Source: Bacillota bacterium
GTDB lineage: Bacteria > Bacillota > Dethiobacteria > DTU022
Direction: 5' to 3'
DNA length: 25,306 nt
Assembly (NCBI GenBank): GCA_012510625.1
Contig: JAAZHP010000297.1
Coordinates: 1-25,306 of the forward strand
The notes under the pieces were generated by a model, which saw only the letters and a list, made by a program, of their open reading frames with translations, did no database searches and had not been told where the DNA came from. Below are positions 14,788 through 23,305 of the stretch, piece by piece. Position numbers and translations under genes: made by a program. The first letter of the stretch is position 1. Every line of letters starts with the position of its first letter.

Positions 14788-14817
14788 TTTATATGAAACC
14801 TGTCCCCCTTTTATGAT
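14788..14817 (-). promoter_or_regulatory. Candidate sigma-E promoter of spoIID
   Basis: Minus-strand ATCATAAA (-35), 14-nt spacer, CATATAAA (-10, six of eight). The predicted start point lies about 24 nt before ATG 14757, so the longer reading frame cannot be translated from it. It has the same architecture as the spoIIID site, and spoIID is sigma-E dependent in Bacillus. Confidence 0.55.
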
Positions 14818-14940
14818 TTCCGTTACCGCCTGGATCTCCGGAAGTGCTGTGGATACCCATCTTTTCTGAGGATGTCTGGAAGAAGACCTTGAAGGAAGTG
14901 CATGGGTATGTACCGGTTTTATAGAAGAGCACCTGAAAAG

Positions 14941-15222
14941 CTGTAGGGACTGTCCCAAAAGTCATTTATATAAGAAAATCTTTTGTGTTTGTAAGGGCCC
15001 GGGCATGCCCATGCGTCAAGTGGTAGGGCCGAGGCATGCCTCGCCCACTGGTTGGGTAAAGGTGTTTGCTTTAGTAGTGGCTTTTTCTCTAAGCGTGGAA
15101 ATGTTTTTATTGCCGACACGGTTTTGGGCGGCTCATGAGCCGCCCCTACAATCCTTAATCGGGGATGGGATAACTAGAAGGGGCTGTCCTTTTGGGTCAG
15201 CGCCGAACCTGTACCGGAAAAC
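14941..15222 (+). repeat. Dispersed repeat, full copy (copy 3), about 282 bp
   Basis: Same orientation as copy 2 and about 90% identical to it by eye across the core. Here the left end is CTGTAGGGACTGTCCCAAAAG and the right end, read inverted, is GTTTTCCGGTACAGGTTCGG: the two end types are swapped relative to copy 2. The stem GGCGGCTCATGAGCCGCC is at 15127-15144. No transposase gene is present. It sits in the murA-spoIID gap, which otherwise (14818-15358) holds only the hairpin at 15291-15312. Confidence 0.85.
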
Positions 15223-15290
15223 TATACAAGCAGAGAGTTAAGAACAAAAGGTTTTCATAAATAAATGGGGGGAGATGTAAGGATTATAGC

Positions 15291-15312
15291 GGGCGGGGGT
15301 TGAACCCCGCCC
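15291..15312. terminator. GC-rich hairpin downstream of murA
   Basis: Perfect 8-bp stem GGGCGGGG/CCCCGCCC around GTTGAA, 47 nt after the murA stop. Its position suits an end to the ywmB-murA message, but it lacks a T tract on the minus strand, so it may instead be a REP-like palindrome. Confidence 0.45.
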
Positions 15313-15358
15313 CTTCAACCCATCCATCCTGGACGGGGATACTTGCCCCCGCTTACAT

Positions 15359-16660
15359 TTAGCCTGAATGGCTTCCTATATTTAATGCTTGCTCTGGTTC
15401 CTCTGAAACAAACTCGATGCGTGCGCCCAGTGAACCCAATCTCTCTTCAAGCCTGCTGTGGCCGCGCCAGAGGTGATGCACACCATAGAGTTTTGTTTCC
15501 CCCTCCGCTGCCAGCGCCGCCAGCAGAAGCGCTGCGGCGCCCCTGAGGTCCGGGGCAGCCACGGGAGCTCCTGTAAGAGAGGGCCGGCCCTGCACGATTG
15601 CGTGGCGTCCCTCGACCTTGATTTGTGCTCCCATACTATTCAACCCCTCAACATGACGGAACCTGTTTTCAAAAACCGTTTCGATAACCATGCTGGTGCC
15701 TTCGGCAAGAGCCAGCAAGGCCATAAATTGCGGCTGCAGATCGGTGGAGAAGCCCGGATAGGGCATTGTTTTCAGATCAACAGCAGTAATGCGATCGCCG
15801 GCTGCAGCTCTCACAGCCGACGGGCCTGCTTCCTCCACGACAGCACCCGCTTCTGTCAACTTGGCCAGGAGGGATTTAAGATGATCGGGTAATACATGCT
15901 CCACGACCACATCGCCTCCGGTAATCACGCCTGCCAGAAGCAGCGTCCCCGCTTCGATCCGGTCAGGTATGACTACATGACGGGTTCCACCAAGCTGGGG
16001 CACTCCTTCAATGCGGATCCGCGACGTCCCGGCGCCGACAATCTGAGCTCCCATGCTGTTCAGGCAGTTTGCCAGGTCGACGATTTCCGGCTCAGTAGCC
16101 GCATTCTCCAGGATCGTAGTGCCCCTGGCCAGCGTTGCCGCCATGATAATATTTTCCGTGGCTCCAACGCTGGGGAAGTCGAGATAAATCCGCGCCCCCT
16201 GCAGCCCGCCGGAGATCCCTTCGACAGATCCCTTGGCAATATTAAAGCACGCTCCCATGGCCGCAAGCCCTTTAAGGTGCAAATCGACCGGCCTGCTGCC
16301 GATGGCGCAGCCACCCGGCAGGGGAAGCTGCACCTCTTTCTTCCGGGCCAGCAAAGGTCCCAAAACCAAGAAAGATGCTCTCATCCGGCCGGCCAGGTCG
16401 GCGGGCAGCGCCGTTTGCGGCAAATCGCCGGGAGTTATTCGCAGGAGCCCCCGCTCCGGCTGGTAATCTACGCTTGCGCCCAGCCCTTTTAGGACCGAGA
16501 TCATCGTGCGGACATCGAGAAGGTCGGGAACTCCCTCAACGATTGTGCTTTCATTGGTTAGGAGTGTAGCTGCGATGATGGGGAGGCAGGCATTTTTTGA
16601 GCCGTTAACCTGCACCCTGCCCCGCAGGGGAATTCCTCCCCGGATTAGTAGCTGTTCCAC
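15359..16660 (-). CDS. murA: UDP-N-acetylglucosamine 1-carboxyvinyltransferase (MurA)
   Basis: A 433-residue cytoplasmic enzyme that transfers enolpyruvyl from PEP to UDP-GlcNAc, the first committed step of peptidoglycan synthesis. K22 and N23 lie in NGSKNAC, the fosfomycin-target cysteine is C118 in LPGGCAIGSRPVD, and the catalytic aspartate region is YPGFSTDLQPQ. I chose GTG 16660: it gives MEQLLIRGG, the usual family start, with AAGGAAGG 6 nt upstream. A TTG 18 nt earlier would add MKGRRY and bury that site. It follows ywmB by 28 nt. The murA-ywmB pairing and the downstream spoIID match the Bacillus murAA locus. Confidence 0.95.
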   Translation of the reverse strand: MEQLLIRGGIPLRGRVQVNGSKNACLPIIAATLLTNESTIVEGVPDLLDVRTMISVLKGLGASVDYQPERGLLRITPGDLPQTALPADLAGRMRASFLVLGPLLARKKEVQLPLPGGCAIGSRPVDLHLKGLAAMGACFNIAKGSVEGISGGLQGARIYLDFPSVGATENIIMAATLARGTTILENAATEPEIVDLANCLNSMGAQIVGAGTSRIRIEGVPQLGGTRHVVIPDRIEAGTLLLAGVITGGDVVVEHVLPDHLKSLLAKLTEAGAVVEEAGPSAVRAAAGDRITAVDLKTMPYPGFSTDLQPQFMALLALAEGTSMVIETVFENRFRHVEGLNSMGAQIKVEGRHAIVQGRPSLTGAPVAAPDLRGAAALLLAALAAEGETKLYGVHHLWRGHSRLEERLGSLGARIEFVSEEPEQALNIGSHSG

Positions 16661-16688
16661 ATAACGCCTTCCTTTCAAAGAAGCAGAT

Positions 16689-17318
16689 CTAAAAAGCCAT
16701 TGAAGGCAAAACCGGTATGCCCAGGCGAATTCTCACCTTTTCTGAAGAGGCTATCCTGTAAAGCTCCAGGTGAAGATTAACCGCTCCTTCACCCAGCGGC
16801 AGCCCCTCTCCGGCCCAGGGAAGATAGGCCAGCAGCTGGACCATCCCGGAGCCGGTATGGACACTTTGGACACGGCCGCCCAGGGCTCTCACCAGCCCGG
16901 CGCCCAGAGCCGCCGGATCGGGATTGCCGCTATGGTAAGCCTCTATGCTCCAGGCCCGCGCGTTATCTGTGCGGCAGCCGGCGGTCTCCAGACGCCGCCA
17001 CATTTCACTGCAGGCCTGCCGGTCCATACCCCGGACCAGGAGGAGAATCTCGTTGTTTTCATAGCCCTCCTGCATGAAACAGCCGCATTCCGGCGGCGCT
17101 TCCAAACAGTTGTTTAAGGGCTCAATTCCATAGGAGAGAATCCGTTCCCGGTCGCTCTCGCTGATGAAGCAGGAGTACCGGTAAATGATATTTTCAACAT
17201 TGTATCGCCTTAATCCTTTTTCCATTTCCAGCCAGGGATCTTTCGCTCTAACAGGCTGTAGAGGCGCCAGACATAACAGCAAGATCAGCAAATTGATCAG
17301 AATAGCACGCAGGGGCAC
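16689..17318 (-). CDS. ywmB: YwmB-like secreted protein
   Basis: A 209-residue protein with a clear signal peptide (LINLLILLLCLAP core, likely cut after VRA at about 25). The remainder fits the YwmB family (TATA-binding-protein-like fold, function unknown) by length, by signal peptide and by its position directly upstream of murA, its standard neighbour in spore formers. I recognise it mainly by context. The mature part has a cysteine cluster at C50, C71, C78, C80, C103 and C115, which could form disulfides or bind metal outside the cell. It starts at GTG 17318 with GGGAG 9 nt upstream. It follows ATPase subunit D after 187 bp that hold no gene. Confidence 0.72.
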   Translation of the reverse strand: MPLRAILINLLILLLCLAPLQPVRAKDPWLEMEKGLRRYNVENIIYRYSCFISESDRERILSYGIEPLNNCLEAPPECGCFMQEGYENNEILLLVRGMDRQACSEMWRRLETAGCRTDNARAWSIEAYHSGNPDPAALGAGLVRALGGRVQSVHTGSGMVQLLAYLPWAGEGLPLGEGAVNLHLELYRIASSEKVRIRLGIPVLPSMAF

Positions 17319-17505
17319 CGCGAACCGCTCCCTTCTGCAGGAAACTAAGGGATATTATGGCCCCGGCGCAGCCGGATTATCCTAAGGGGGAGGGCTGGGT
17401 TTGGACCAGTCCTTATATGCTGGACATGAAAGAGGCAGGGGATAGCCGCCTTTTGTCAATTGCCTGAGCGGCACTTTTTAAATATGAAACCTTCGCTTCG
17501 CCAAG

Positions 17506-18144
17506 CTACACTTTAGCCCGAACCACATCCTTGATTTTCATGAGGCGGGTCAGGGCGCCCCGCTCGTTTTCCTCAAGTTTCATCGTGATATAGCGGATTG
17601 TTTCCTCCATGCGCGGGATCATCACATGCTCCAGCGCATTAACCCGGCGCCGCGTCTTCTCGATTTCATCCGCCAGCAGCTGCACCGCTTTCTCCTTTTC
17701 AGCCAGCTCCAGCAACTGATCCATGATCCCGGCCAGGGTTTCGATAGCCATATCGAGTTCGGCTGAGGTATCCACATATCCGTAAGGATAGATATTGCCC
17801 TCTTCCCCTTTTTTCTGCTCTTCCCACTGAAACTGCGGCGTATAGACGCTCATGATATTTTTCTTGCTCACTTGCAGCTCCAGGCGCCGCGTGGGATACA
17901 TGAGCGCCTCTTCGAGCGCCTCTATGGGCATGCCCGCCCGCGCCAGCATAAAGCTGGCGAAAGCCGCCGAGAGCTCCTTCTCCACTCGCTCCCGCAGTTC
18001 CCTGTTCTGCCTGACCAGGATTAAAAACTGGCGGACCAGTTCATCCCGTTTGTCTTTAAGCAGCTTATGGCCCCGCCCGGCCATGTTCAGCCTCTTTTTA
18101 AGGCGGTTTAGCTCCATGCGGGTGGGATTGACCCGGATCTCCAT
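17506..18144 (-). CDS. ntpD: V/A-type ATPase subunit D (central stalk)
   Basis: A 212-residue coiled-coil protein forming the central rotor shaft with subunit F. The N-terminal signature VNPTRMELNRLKKRL (5-19) and KLLKDKRDEL are diagnostic, and the C-terminal helix (about 150-205) is rich in Glu/Arg heptads. The ATG lies 4 nt after the subunit B stop, with GGAGG 9 nt upstream. It is the last gene of the ATPase operon. Downstream (17319-17505) I see no strong terminator, so some read-through into ywmB is possible. Confidence 0.95.
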   Translation of the reverse strand: MEIRVNPTRMELNRLKKRLNMAGRGHKLLKDKRDELVRQFLILVRQNRELRERVEKELSAAFASFMLARAGMPIEALEEALMYPTRRLELQVSKKNIMSVYTPQFQWEEQKKGEEGNIYPYGYVDTSAELDMAIETLAGIMDQLLELAEKEKAVQLLADEIEKTRRRVNALEHVMIPRMEETIRYITMKLEENERGALTRLMKIKDVVRAKV

Positions 18145-18148
18145 CAGC

Positions 18149-19531
18149 TCAGTCCTCCTTCCGGTCCGGCAGGTATTTATCCAGAAATTCGTCGCGCACC
18201 CGCTTTAACTCCGCTCGCGGCAGCAGCGCCAGGAGTTCCCAGCCCAGGTCCAAGGTCTGCTCGATGGTTCTCTCTTCCTCTTCTCCCTGGCGGAGATAGC
18301 GGTCCTCAAATTCATCGGCAAAGGAGGAAAATTTCCTGTCGGCTTCGGAGAGGGCGGCTTCGCCAAGTATCGCCGCCAGCTCTTTGGCCTCCTTGCCCCG
18401 CGCGTAAGCCGCGTAAAGCTGGTTGAGAGTGTCGCTGTGATCCTCCCTGGTCTTTCCTTCACCAATACCCTTGTCTTTCAATCTCGAAAGGGAGGGGAGG
18501 ACGTCGATAGGCGGATAGATCCCCTTCCGGTGCAGCTCCGGGCTCAAGATGATCTGCCCCTCGGTGATATAACCGGTCAAATCGGGAATGGGATGCGTTT
18601 TATCGTTTTCGGGCATGGTCAGAATGGGCAGCTGGGTAATGGATCCTTCCCGCCCGATGATCCTGCCGGCACGCTCGTAAATGGAGGCCAGATCGGTATA
18701 GAGATAGCCGGGGTAGCCGCGCCGGCCGGGAACTTCTTTGCGAGCCGCAGAGATCTCGCGCAGCGCCTCAGCGTAGTTGGTCATGTCGGTGAGGATCACC
18801 AGGACGTGCATCTCCTGCTCAAAGGCAAGATACTCTGCGGCCGTCAGCGCCATGCGCGGCGTGGCGATCCTCTCAATGGCGGGGTCATCGGCAAGGTTGA
18901 TAAAAAGAATGGTCCGCTCGATGGCCCCGGTGCGCCGGAAGTCGGTGATAAAGTAATCGGATTCCTCGAAGGTAATCCCCATGGCCGCAAAGACCACGGC
19001 GAACCTGGTTTCTCCTTCCAGCACCTTCGCCTGGCGGGCAATCTGCGCCGCCAGCCGGGAATGGGGGAGGCCCGAACTGGAGAATATGGGCAGCTTCTGC
19101 CCCCGCACCATGGTGTTCATCCCGTCAATGGCCGAGATGCCGGTTTGGATAAATTCAGAAGGATAATCACGCGCATAGGGGTTGATGGGAAAACCGTTGA
19201 TGTCGAGCCTTTTTTCTGGAATTATCCGCGGCCCCTTGTCGCGGGGCTCTCCCAGGCCGCTGAAAACGCGGCCGAGCATGTCGGGAGATACCGGGAGCTC
19301 CATCCCGCGGCCCAGGAAGCGGACCCTGGCGGTGCGCACATTAATCCCCGCCGAGCCTTCAAAGATCTGCACCAGCGCCCTCTCCCCGTCCACTTCGAGG
19401 ACCTGCCCGCGCCGGACGGCTCCCCCGGACAGCTCGATCTCGGTGAGCTCGCCATATTTCACCCCGGCCACTCCCTCCACGAGCATGAGCGGCCCCGACA
19501 CTTCGGCCACGGTCTTATATTCTTTAAGCAT
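18149..19531 (-). CDS. ntpB: V/A-type ATPase subunit B (non-catalytic)
   Basis: A 460-residue regulatory nucleotide-binding subunit that alternates with A in the hexameric head. In place of a P-loop it has SSSGLPHSRLAAQIARQ (about 151-167), the B-type signature. DPAIERIATPRMALTAAEY and PSLSRLKDKGIGEGKTREDH are further family marks. Its ATG overlaps the end of subunit A by 8 nt, with GGAGG inside the A gene 8 nt upstream. The normal length and complete motifs indicate a working subunit. Confidence 0.97.
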   Translation of the reverse strand: MLKEYKTVAEVSGPLMLVEGVAGVKYGELTEIELSGGAVRRGQVLEVDGERALVQIFEGSAGINVRTARVRFLGRGMELPVSPDMLGRVFSGLGEPRDKGPRIIPEKRLDINGFPINPYARDYPSEFIQTGISAIDGMNTMVRGQKLPIFSSSGLPHSRLAAQIARQAKVLEGETRFAVVFAAMGITFEESDYFITDFRRTGAIERTILFINLADDPAIERIATPRMALTAAEYLAFEQEMHVLVILTDMTNYAEALREISAARKEVPGRRGYPGYLYTDLASIYERAGRIIGREGSITQLPILTMPENDKTHPIPDLTGYITEGQIILSPELHRKGIYPPIDVLPSLSRLKDKGIGEGKTREDHSDTLNQLYAAYARGKEAKELAAILGEAALSEADRKFSSFADEFEDRYLRQGEEEERTIEQTLDLGWELLALLPRAELKRVRDEFLDKYLPDRKED

Positions 19532-21308
19532 CTTCTTCGCCTCCCTCGCCGATCAACTCCGAGACCTGCTCTTTTATGCTCGCCTTGATCTCATCCAGCA
19601 CGGCCAGCTTCTCTTCCGGCACATACTTGGCCCGGGCGATCCTCTCCCGCACCGGCAGGGCAAAGAGCTTATCCAGGTCAAACTCCAGCAGCCCCTTATC
19701 CAGTGCTCTGAGCGATTCGTGGTGGAAGCTGAGAATCAGATCAAGCATCCGGAATTGCTTCTGCAAGGAGCTGTAGGTGTCTACTTCGTGGGTCGCATTC
19801 TGGTGCAGGTAATCCTCGCGGATTGATTTGGCCGTCTCGAGAGTAACCCGCTCCCTTGCCGAGAGAGCGTCAATCCCCACCAGGCGGACGATCTCTTCCA
19901 GCTCCGCCTCCTCCTGCAAAATGCGCATGGCCTCGCGCCGCATCTCGTTCCACCACTCGCCCACAGTCTCGCGGAAGTATGGAGCCACGCTGTCCAGGTA
20001 GAGAGAGTAGCTCAAGAGCCAGTTGATGGCCGGAAAATGCCTCCGGTAGGCCAGGGCCGCATCGAGGCCCCAAAAAACCTTGGCGATGCGCAGCGTAGCC
20101 TGGGAAACCGGTTCCGAAAGGTCACCTCCAGGCGGGGAGACCGCTCCGACAACGGTAAGCGCCCCTTCGCGCCTTTCGCTGCCCAGCGCAATCGTCCGGC
20201 CGGCCCGTTCGTAAAACTCTGCCAGGCGCGATCCGAGGTAAGCGGGATATCCCTCTTCGCCGGGCATCTCCTCCAGCCGCCCCGACATCTCGCGCAGCGC
20301 CTCTGCCCAGCGGGAGGTGGAGTCAGCCATGAGAGCCACGCTGTAGCCCATATCCCGGAAATATTCGGCTATGGTGATCCCGGTGTAGATAGAGGCCTCC
20401 CGCGCCGCCACAGGCATATTGGAAGTGTTGGCAATCAAAACCGTTCGCTTCATCAGCGGCTCGCCCGAAGCGGGGTCGGTGAGCCTGGGAAATTCCATGA
20501 GCACGTCAGTCATCTCGTTGCCCCGCTCGCCGCAGCCGATATAGACGACAATTTCGGCATCGGCCCACTTGGCCAGCTGGTGCTGCGTAACCGTCTTCCC
20601 GCTCCCGAAGGGGCCGGGGATGCAGGCCGTGCCGCCCTTGGCCACGGGAAAGAAAGTATCAATAATCCGCTGCCCCGTGATCATGGGAATATAGGGGCCC
20701 AGCTTCTCGCGGTAAGGCCGGCCCTGGCGAATGGGCCACTTCTGAACCATGGTCAGATCCACGATCCCCTCCGCCGTCTCGATCCTGGCGACGACCTCGT
20801 CAATGGTAAACTCCCCTTCCCTGATTTCCAGGATCTTTCCCGCAGTCAGCCGCGGCGGGGCCATGATCCGGTGTTCCACGATGCTTGTCTCCTGCACCGT
20901 GCCGATTATGTCGCCGGCTTCCACCGTGTCGCCAGCCTTCACGCGGGGCACAAAAGGCCACTTGCGCGAGCGATCCAGCGGGGAAACCTCCACCCCGCGG
21001 GTAATATAGTCGCCTGCCTGCTCGCGGATCACGTCCAGGGGGCGCTGAACCCCGTCAAATATAGCTTCGATTAACCCGGGGCCCAGCTCCACGCTCAGCG
21101 GGACACCGGTATTGTAAACAGGCTCTCCCGGTCCCAGTCCTTCAGTTTCTTCGTAAACCTGCACCGAAGCCCGATCCCCGCGGAGTTCAATAATTTCTCC
21201 AAGCAGGCGCTCCTTGCTGACCCGCACCACGTCATACATCCGGGCTCCGGCCATATTCTCAGCCACTACCAGGGGGCCGGATACTTTAATAATCCTGCCA
21301 ACTTCCAA
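19524..21308 (-). CDS. ntpA: V/A-type ATPase subunit A (catalytic)
   Basis: A 594-residue catalytic subunit. Walker A is GPFGSGKT (232-239), the catalytic glutamate is E261 in YIGCGERGNEM, and the non-homologous insert typical of V/A-type A subunits lies at about 110-190. It makes or hydrolyses ATP on the cytoplasmic face, coupled to ion flow through the I/K membrane part. Translation starts at TTG 21308, giving MEVGRIIKVSGPLVVAENM, the usual family start, behind AAGGGTGA. There is no closer ATG. It is 4 nt after subunit F and overlaps subunit B by 8 nt. Confidence 0.97.
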   Translation of the reverse strand: MEVGRIIKVSGPLVVAENMAGARMYDVVRVSKERLLGEIIELRGDRASVQVYEETEGLGPGEPVYNTGVPLSVELGPGLIEAIFDGVQRPLDVIREQAGDYITRGVEVSPLDRSRKWPFVPRVKAGDTVEAGDIIGTVQETSIVEHRIMAPPRLTAGKILEIREGEFTIDEVVARIETAEGIVDLTMVQKWPIRQGRPYREKLGPYIPMITGQRIIDTFFPVAKGGTACIPGPFGSGKTVTQHQLAKWADAEIVVYIGCGERGNEMTDVLMEFPRLTDPASGEPLMKRTVLIANTSNMPVAAREASIYTGITIAEYFRDMGYSVALMADSTSRWAEALREMSGRLEEMPGEEGYPAYLGSRLAEFYERAGRTIALGSERREGALTVVGAVSPPGGDLSEPVSQATLRIAKVFWGLDAALAYRRHFPAINWLLSYSLYLDSVAPYFRETVGEWWNEMRREAMRILQEEAELEEIVRLVGIDALSARERVTLETAKSIREDYLHQNATHEVDTYSSLQKQFRMLDLILSFHHESLRALDKGLLEFDLDKLFALPVRERIARAKYVPEEKLAVLDEIKASIKEQVSELIGEGGEEDA

Positions 21309-21312
21309 GATA

Positions 21313-21642
21313 TCACCCTTCTTTCCTCGAGAAAATGTCGGCTCCGATGGCTTTTTCTAGGTTTTTCCGGATGGCCTCCATCCCTATTCCCAGCGCCCCC
21401 CGGCTGCTGGGGATGGGGATAACGGCCGGCAGAAAGCGCCTGTTCAGCTCGGCAATGGGCTCCTGCAGGTCCCGGGCCAGATCTTCGGTGACAAAAATAA
21501 CCCCGTAGTTTTCCGCAACCAGCTGCCTGAAAATTTGCAGCGCTCTTTCGGCATCGGCAGCAGGAAAGGTGGCTACTCCGAGAGTCTTAAAGCCTAGAAT
21601 GGAGTCCCTGTCCCCGACAACGGCAATTTTAGAGGTAGGCAT
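21313..21642 (-). CDS. ntpG: V/A-type ATPase subunit F (central stalk)
   Basis: A 109-residue central-stalk subunit (called F in archaeal-type naming, NtpG in Enterococcus). The family core is KIAVVGDRDSILGFKTLGV at the N-terminus, with GVIFVTEDLA in the middle. The frame is open upstream to 21693, but ATG 21642 gives the family N-terminus MPTSKIAVVGD and has GGGAG about 10 nt upstream. It overlaps the end of subunit C by 14 nt. Confidence 0.93.
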   Translation of the reverse strand: MPTSKIAVVGDRDSILGFKTLGVATFPAADAERALQIFRQLVAENYGVIFVTEDLARDLQEPIAELNRRFLPAVIPIPSSRGALGIGMEAIRKNLEKAIGADIFSRKEG

Positions 21643-22639
21643 GGCGCATTCTCTCCCTGATTGCTTCATTGGGCAGCTTGTTGATCTTGCCAACCATGAT
21701 GAGGCGGATATTTTTCATCTCCATCTCCCTGGCCCAGAGGTATCCGATGAGCGCCTCCAGGCCGAAGGGGCTATGCTTGCCGCGCTGCAAGAAGGCGGTA
21801 AGAAAATCGTCGGCCAGCTTCTCCAGGCGCGCCAGGGATTCCTGTTCAAGCCACTGGCGGATCCCTTCCTCAACCAGGGGTCCGTATTCGCTTGTGGCCA
21901 GTTCACCGGCCAGCGTCTCCAGGGAATCGCCGGGAAGCCCGGTAAAAAATTCCGGCGCCAGCCGGCCGTGCGGGAGCAGTATTTTTTGCAGAAAAGCGCG
22001 GTCCCGGCCGATCCGCTGCACCCGGATAAAGGTTTTAATGTTAATCAAATCAATCTGCTTCTGAAAAAAATCTTCCAGAAAAATTGAGCCCATCTCGCGA
22101 GAAAAATTTATCATTTCGGCGTATAAAAAGCGGTCCAGGATCAGGTCAATGACCTGGGAATCCCGGGAGAGGTCAAATTCCTCGGCGACCTGCCCTGCGG
22201 CCCGGCGCAGGCGGGGCGGCAGCTCGCGGAAGTCAAGCGCGGCCACCGCCTCCTGCAGCAGCGGAAGGGGTAATGTCCCCAATGGATAAAGCATCTCCGC
22301 ATCGATCCCGAGGTACTTTGCCTTGAACAGCGCCTTTAAGTTGTGGATATCGAATCGCAGCATGAGGAGATCAAATATTTCCGGCCGGGGGCTCATCTGT
22401 TTCAGTTCAAGAAAGGTGCGGCCAAGTTCTTCCCTTAGCGCGATTTCAAAATCATGGTGGCTCTCCAGGCCCGCCACTGCGGAGGCATATTCTGTTTCCG
22501 CCAGTATTTTTAAGACTTCGCCGGGCGAAGTCGCTTCGATCATCCGGTTGAACTTGCTTCTGTCAATCAGGCGCCTCTCCAGGGCCCTGACCCTGCCCAC
22601 CGCATAAGCATATGCGTAACTGCTGTCTACTGCCGGCAT
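21629..22639 (-). CDS. ntpC: V/A-type ATPase subunit C (rotor-ring socket)
   Basis: A 336-residue subunit that docks the central stalk onto the membrane ring (relative of V-ATPase subunit d). Family marks are SYAYAYAVGRVRALERRLID at the N-terminus, RFDIHNLKALFKAKYLG (about 104-120), and GYLWAREMEMKNIRLIMVGK near the C-terminus. The ATG has AAAGGAG upstream at a somewhat long spacing. It overlaps subunit F by 14 nt and follows subunit E after 51 bp. Confidence 0.94.
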   Translation of the reverse strand: MPAVDSSYAYAYAVGRVRALERRLIDRSKFNRMIEATSPGEVLKILAETEYASAVAGLESHHDFEIALREELGRTFLELKQMSPRPEIFDLLMLRFDIHNLKALFKAKYLGIDAEMLYPLGTLPLPLLQEAVAALDFRELPPRLRRAAGQVAEEFDLSRDSQVIDLILDRFLYAEMINFSREMGSIFLEDFFQKQIDLINIKTFIRVQRIGRDRAFLQKILLPHGRLAPEFFTGLPGDSLETLAGELATSEYGPLVEEGIRQWLEQESLARLEKLADDFLTAFLQRGKHSPFGLEALIGYLWAREMEMKNIRLIMVGKINKLPNEAIRERMRHAYL

Positions 22640-22690
22640 CTGCCTGTCGGCTCTCCTTTCATCTCACGGAGAATAACTTCATTTTGGTCA

Positions 22691-23293
22691 TTAGTCAAAG
22701 AGAATCCCGGCCAGCTCCGGCTCAAGCTTATCTCTTTGCGCCTCCAGCAGGGCTTCAAAAGAACAGTTAATCTCCACCCCGCCGGATTGCAGAATGAAGC
22801 CTCCTTTTATATCCCTGGTCTCTTCAGCCAGGGCCAGCTTTCCCTCTTTCCCCGCCTTCTCCAGGGCCGCATTTAGCTCCGCCAAAAAGCGGCCCGGGAT
22901 GCGGGCACGATCCCTCTCTGAGAGAAAAACTTTCTCCGTTCCCTTTTCCACGGCGGCCAGAAGCATCCCCCGCAGGAGGGACCAGTAGCTCTCGTCGTCA
23001 AGCGCGCAGAGTTCCTCCAGCGCCTGCCGGAAAGCATGGGCAATCAGTTCCTGCTTTGCCGCCAGCTTCTCTTTACGCGCCTCCAGCCGGGCCGCGCCCA
23101 GGATGCGGCGCTTTAACTCCGCCGCCTCATCGCGGGCTCGTGCCAGGATCTGCTCCCGCCTGCGGGCGGCTTCCTCCTGCGCCCCTGTCATAATCTCCCG
23201 GGATTTCCGCGCCGCTTCGGCTTCGATCTCCGCGGCTTTTTCCCGGGCGTCATTTAGAATATGCTCGATGATCCTCTCCGCTCCTGCACTCAT
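22691..23293 (-). CDS. ntpE: V/A-type ATPase subunit E (peripheral stalk)
   Basis: A 200-residue peripheral stalk protein. A long charged coiled coil (about 5-90, with repeated Ala/Glu/Arg) is followed by a mixed alpha/beta head containing RDIKGGFILQSGGVEINCSFEALL, the family C-terminal signature. With subunit G/H (not in the window, probably upstream of I) it holds the catalytic head still against rotation. The ATG is 12 nt after the subunit K stop. Confidence 0.93.
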   Translation of the reverse strand: MSAGAERIIEHILNDAREKAAEIEAEAARKSREIMTGAQEEAARRREQILARARDEAAELKRRILGAARLEARKEKLAAKQELIAHAFRQALEELCALDDESYWSLLRGMLLAAVEKGTEKVFLSERDRARIPGRFLAELNAALEKAGKEGKLALAEETRDIKGGFILQSGGVEINCSFEALLEAQRDKLEPELAGILFD

Positions 23294-23305
23294 CGGTCAC
23301 ACCCC

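Noticed and set aside
14758..14958. 67-residue N-terminal extension of SpoIID
   Set aside because: It would place a membrane anchor in mid-protein and cross a likely promoter; ATG 14757 has a good ribosome-binding site.
17319..17505. Terminator between ATPase subunit D and ywmB
   Set aside because: The only inverted repeat (GCCGC...GCGGC) has a loop of about 20 nt, and its T tract is on the wrong strand for these genes.
18437..19588. Long open frame (383 codons) on the plus strand opposite ATPase subunit B, and a similar one opposite subunit A (20037-21074)
   Set aside because: They lie antisense to highly conserved genes, have Pro/Gly/His/Arg-rich composition typical of shadow frames in GC-rich DNA, and match no family I know.
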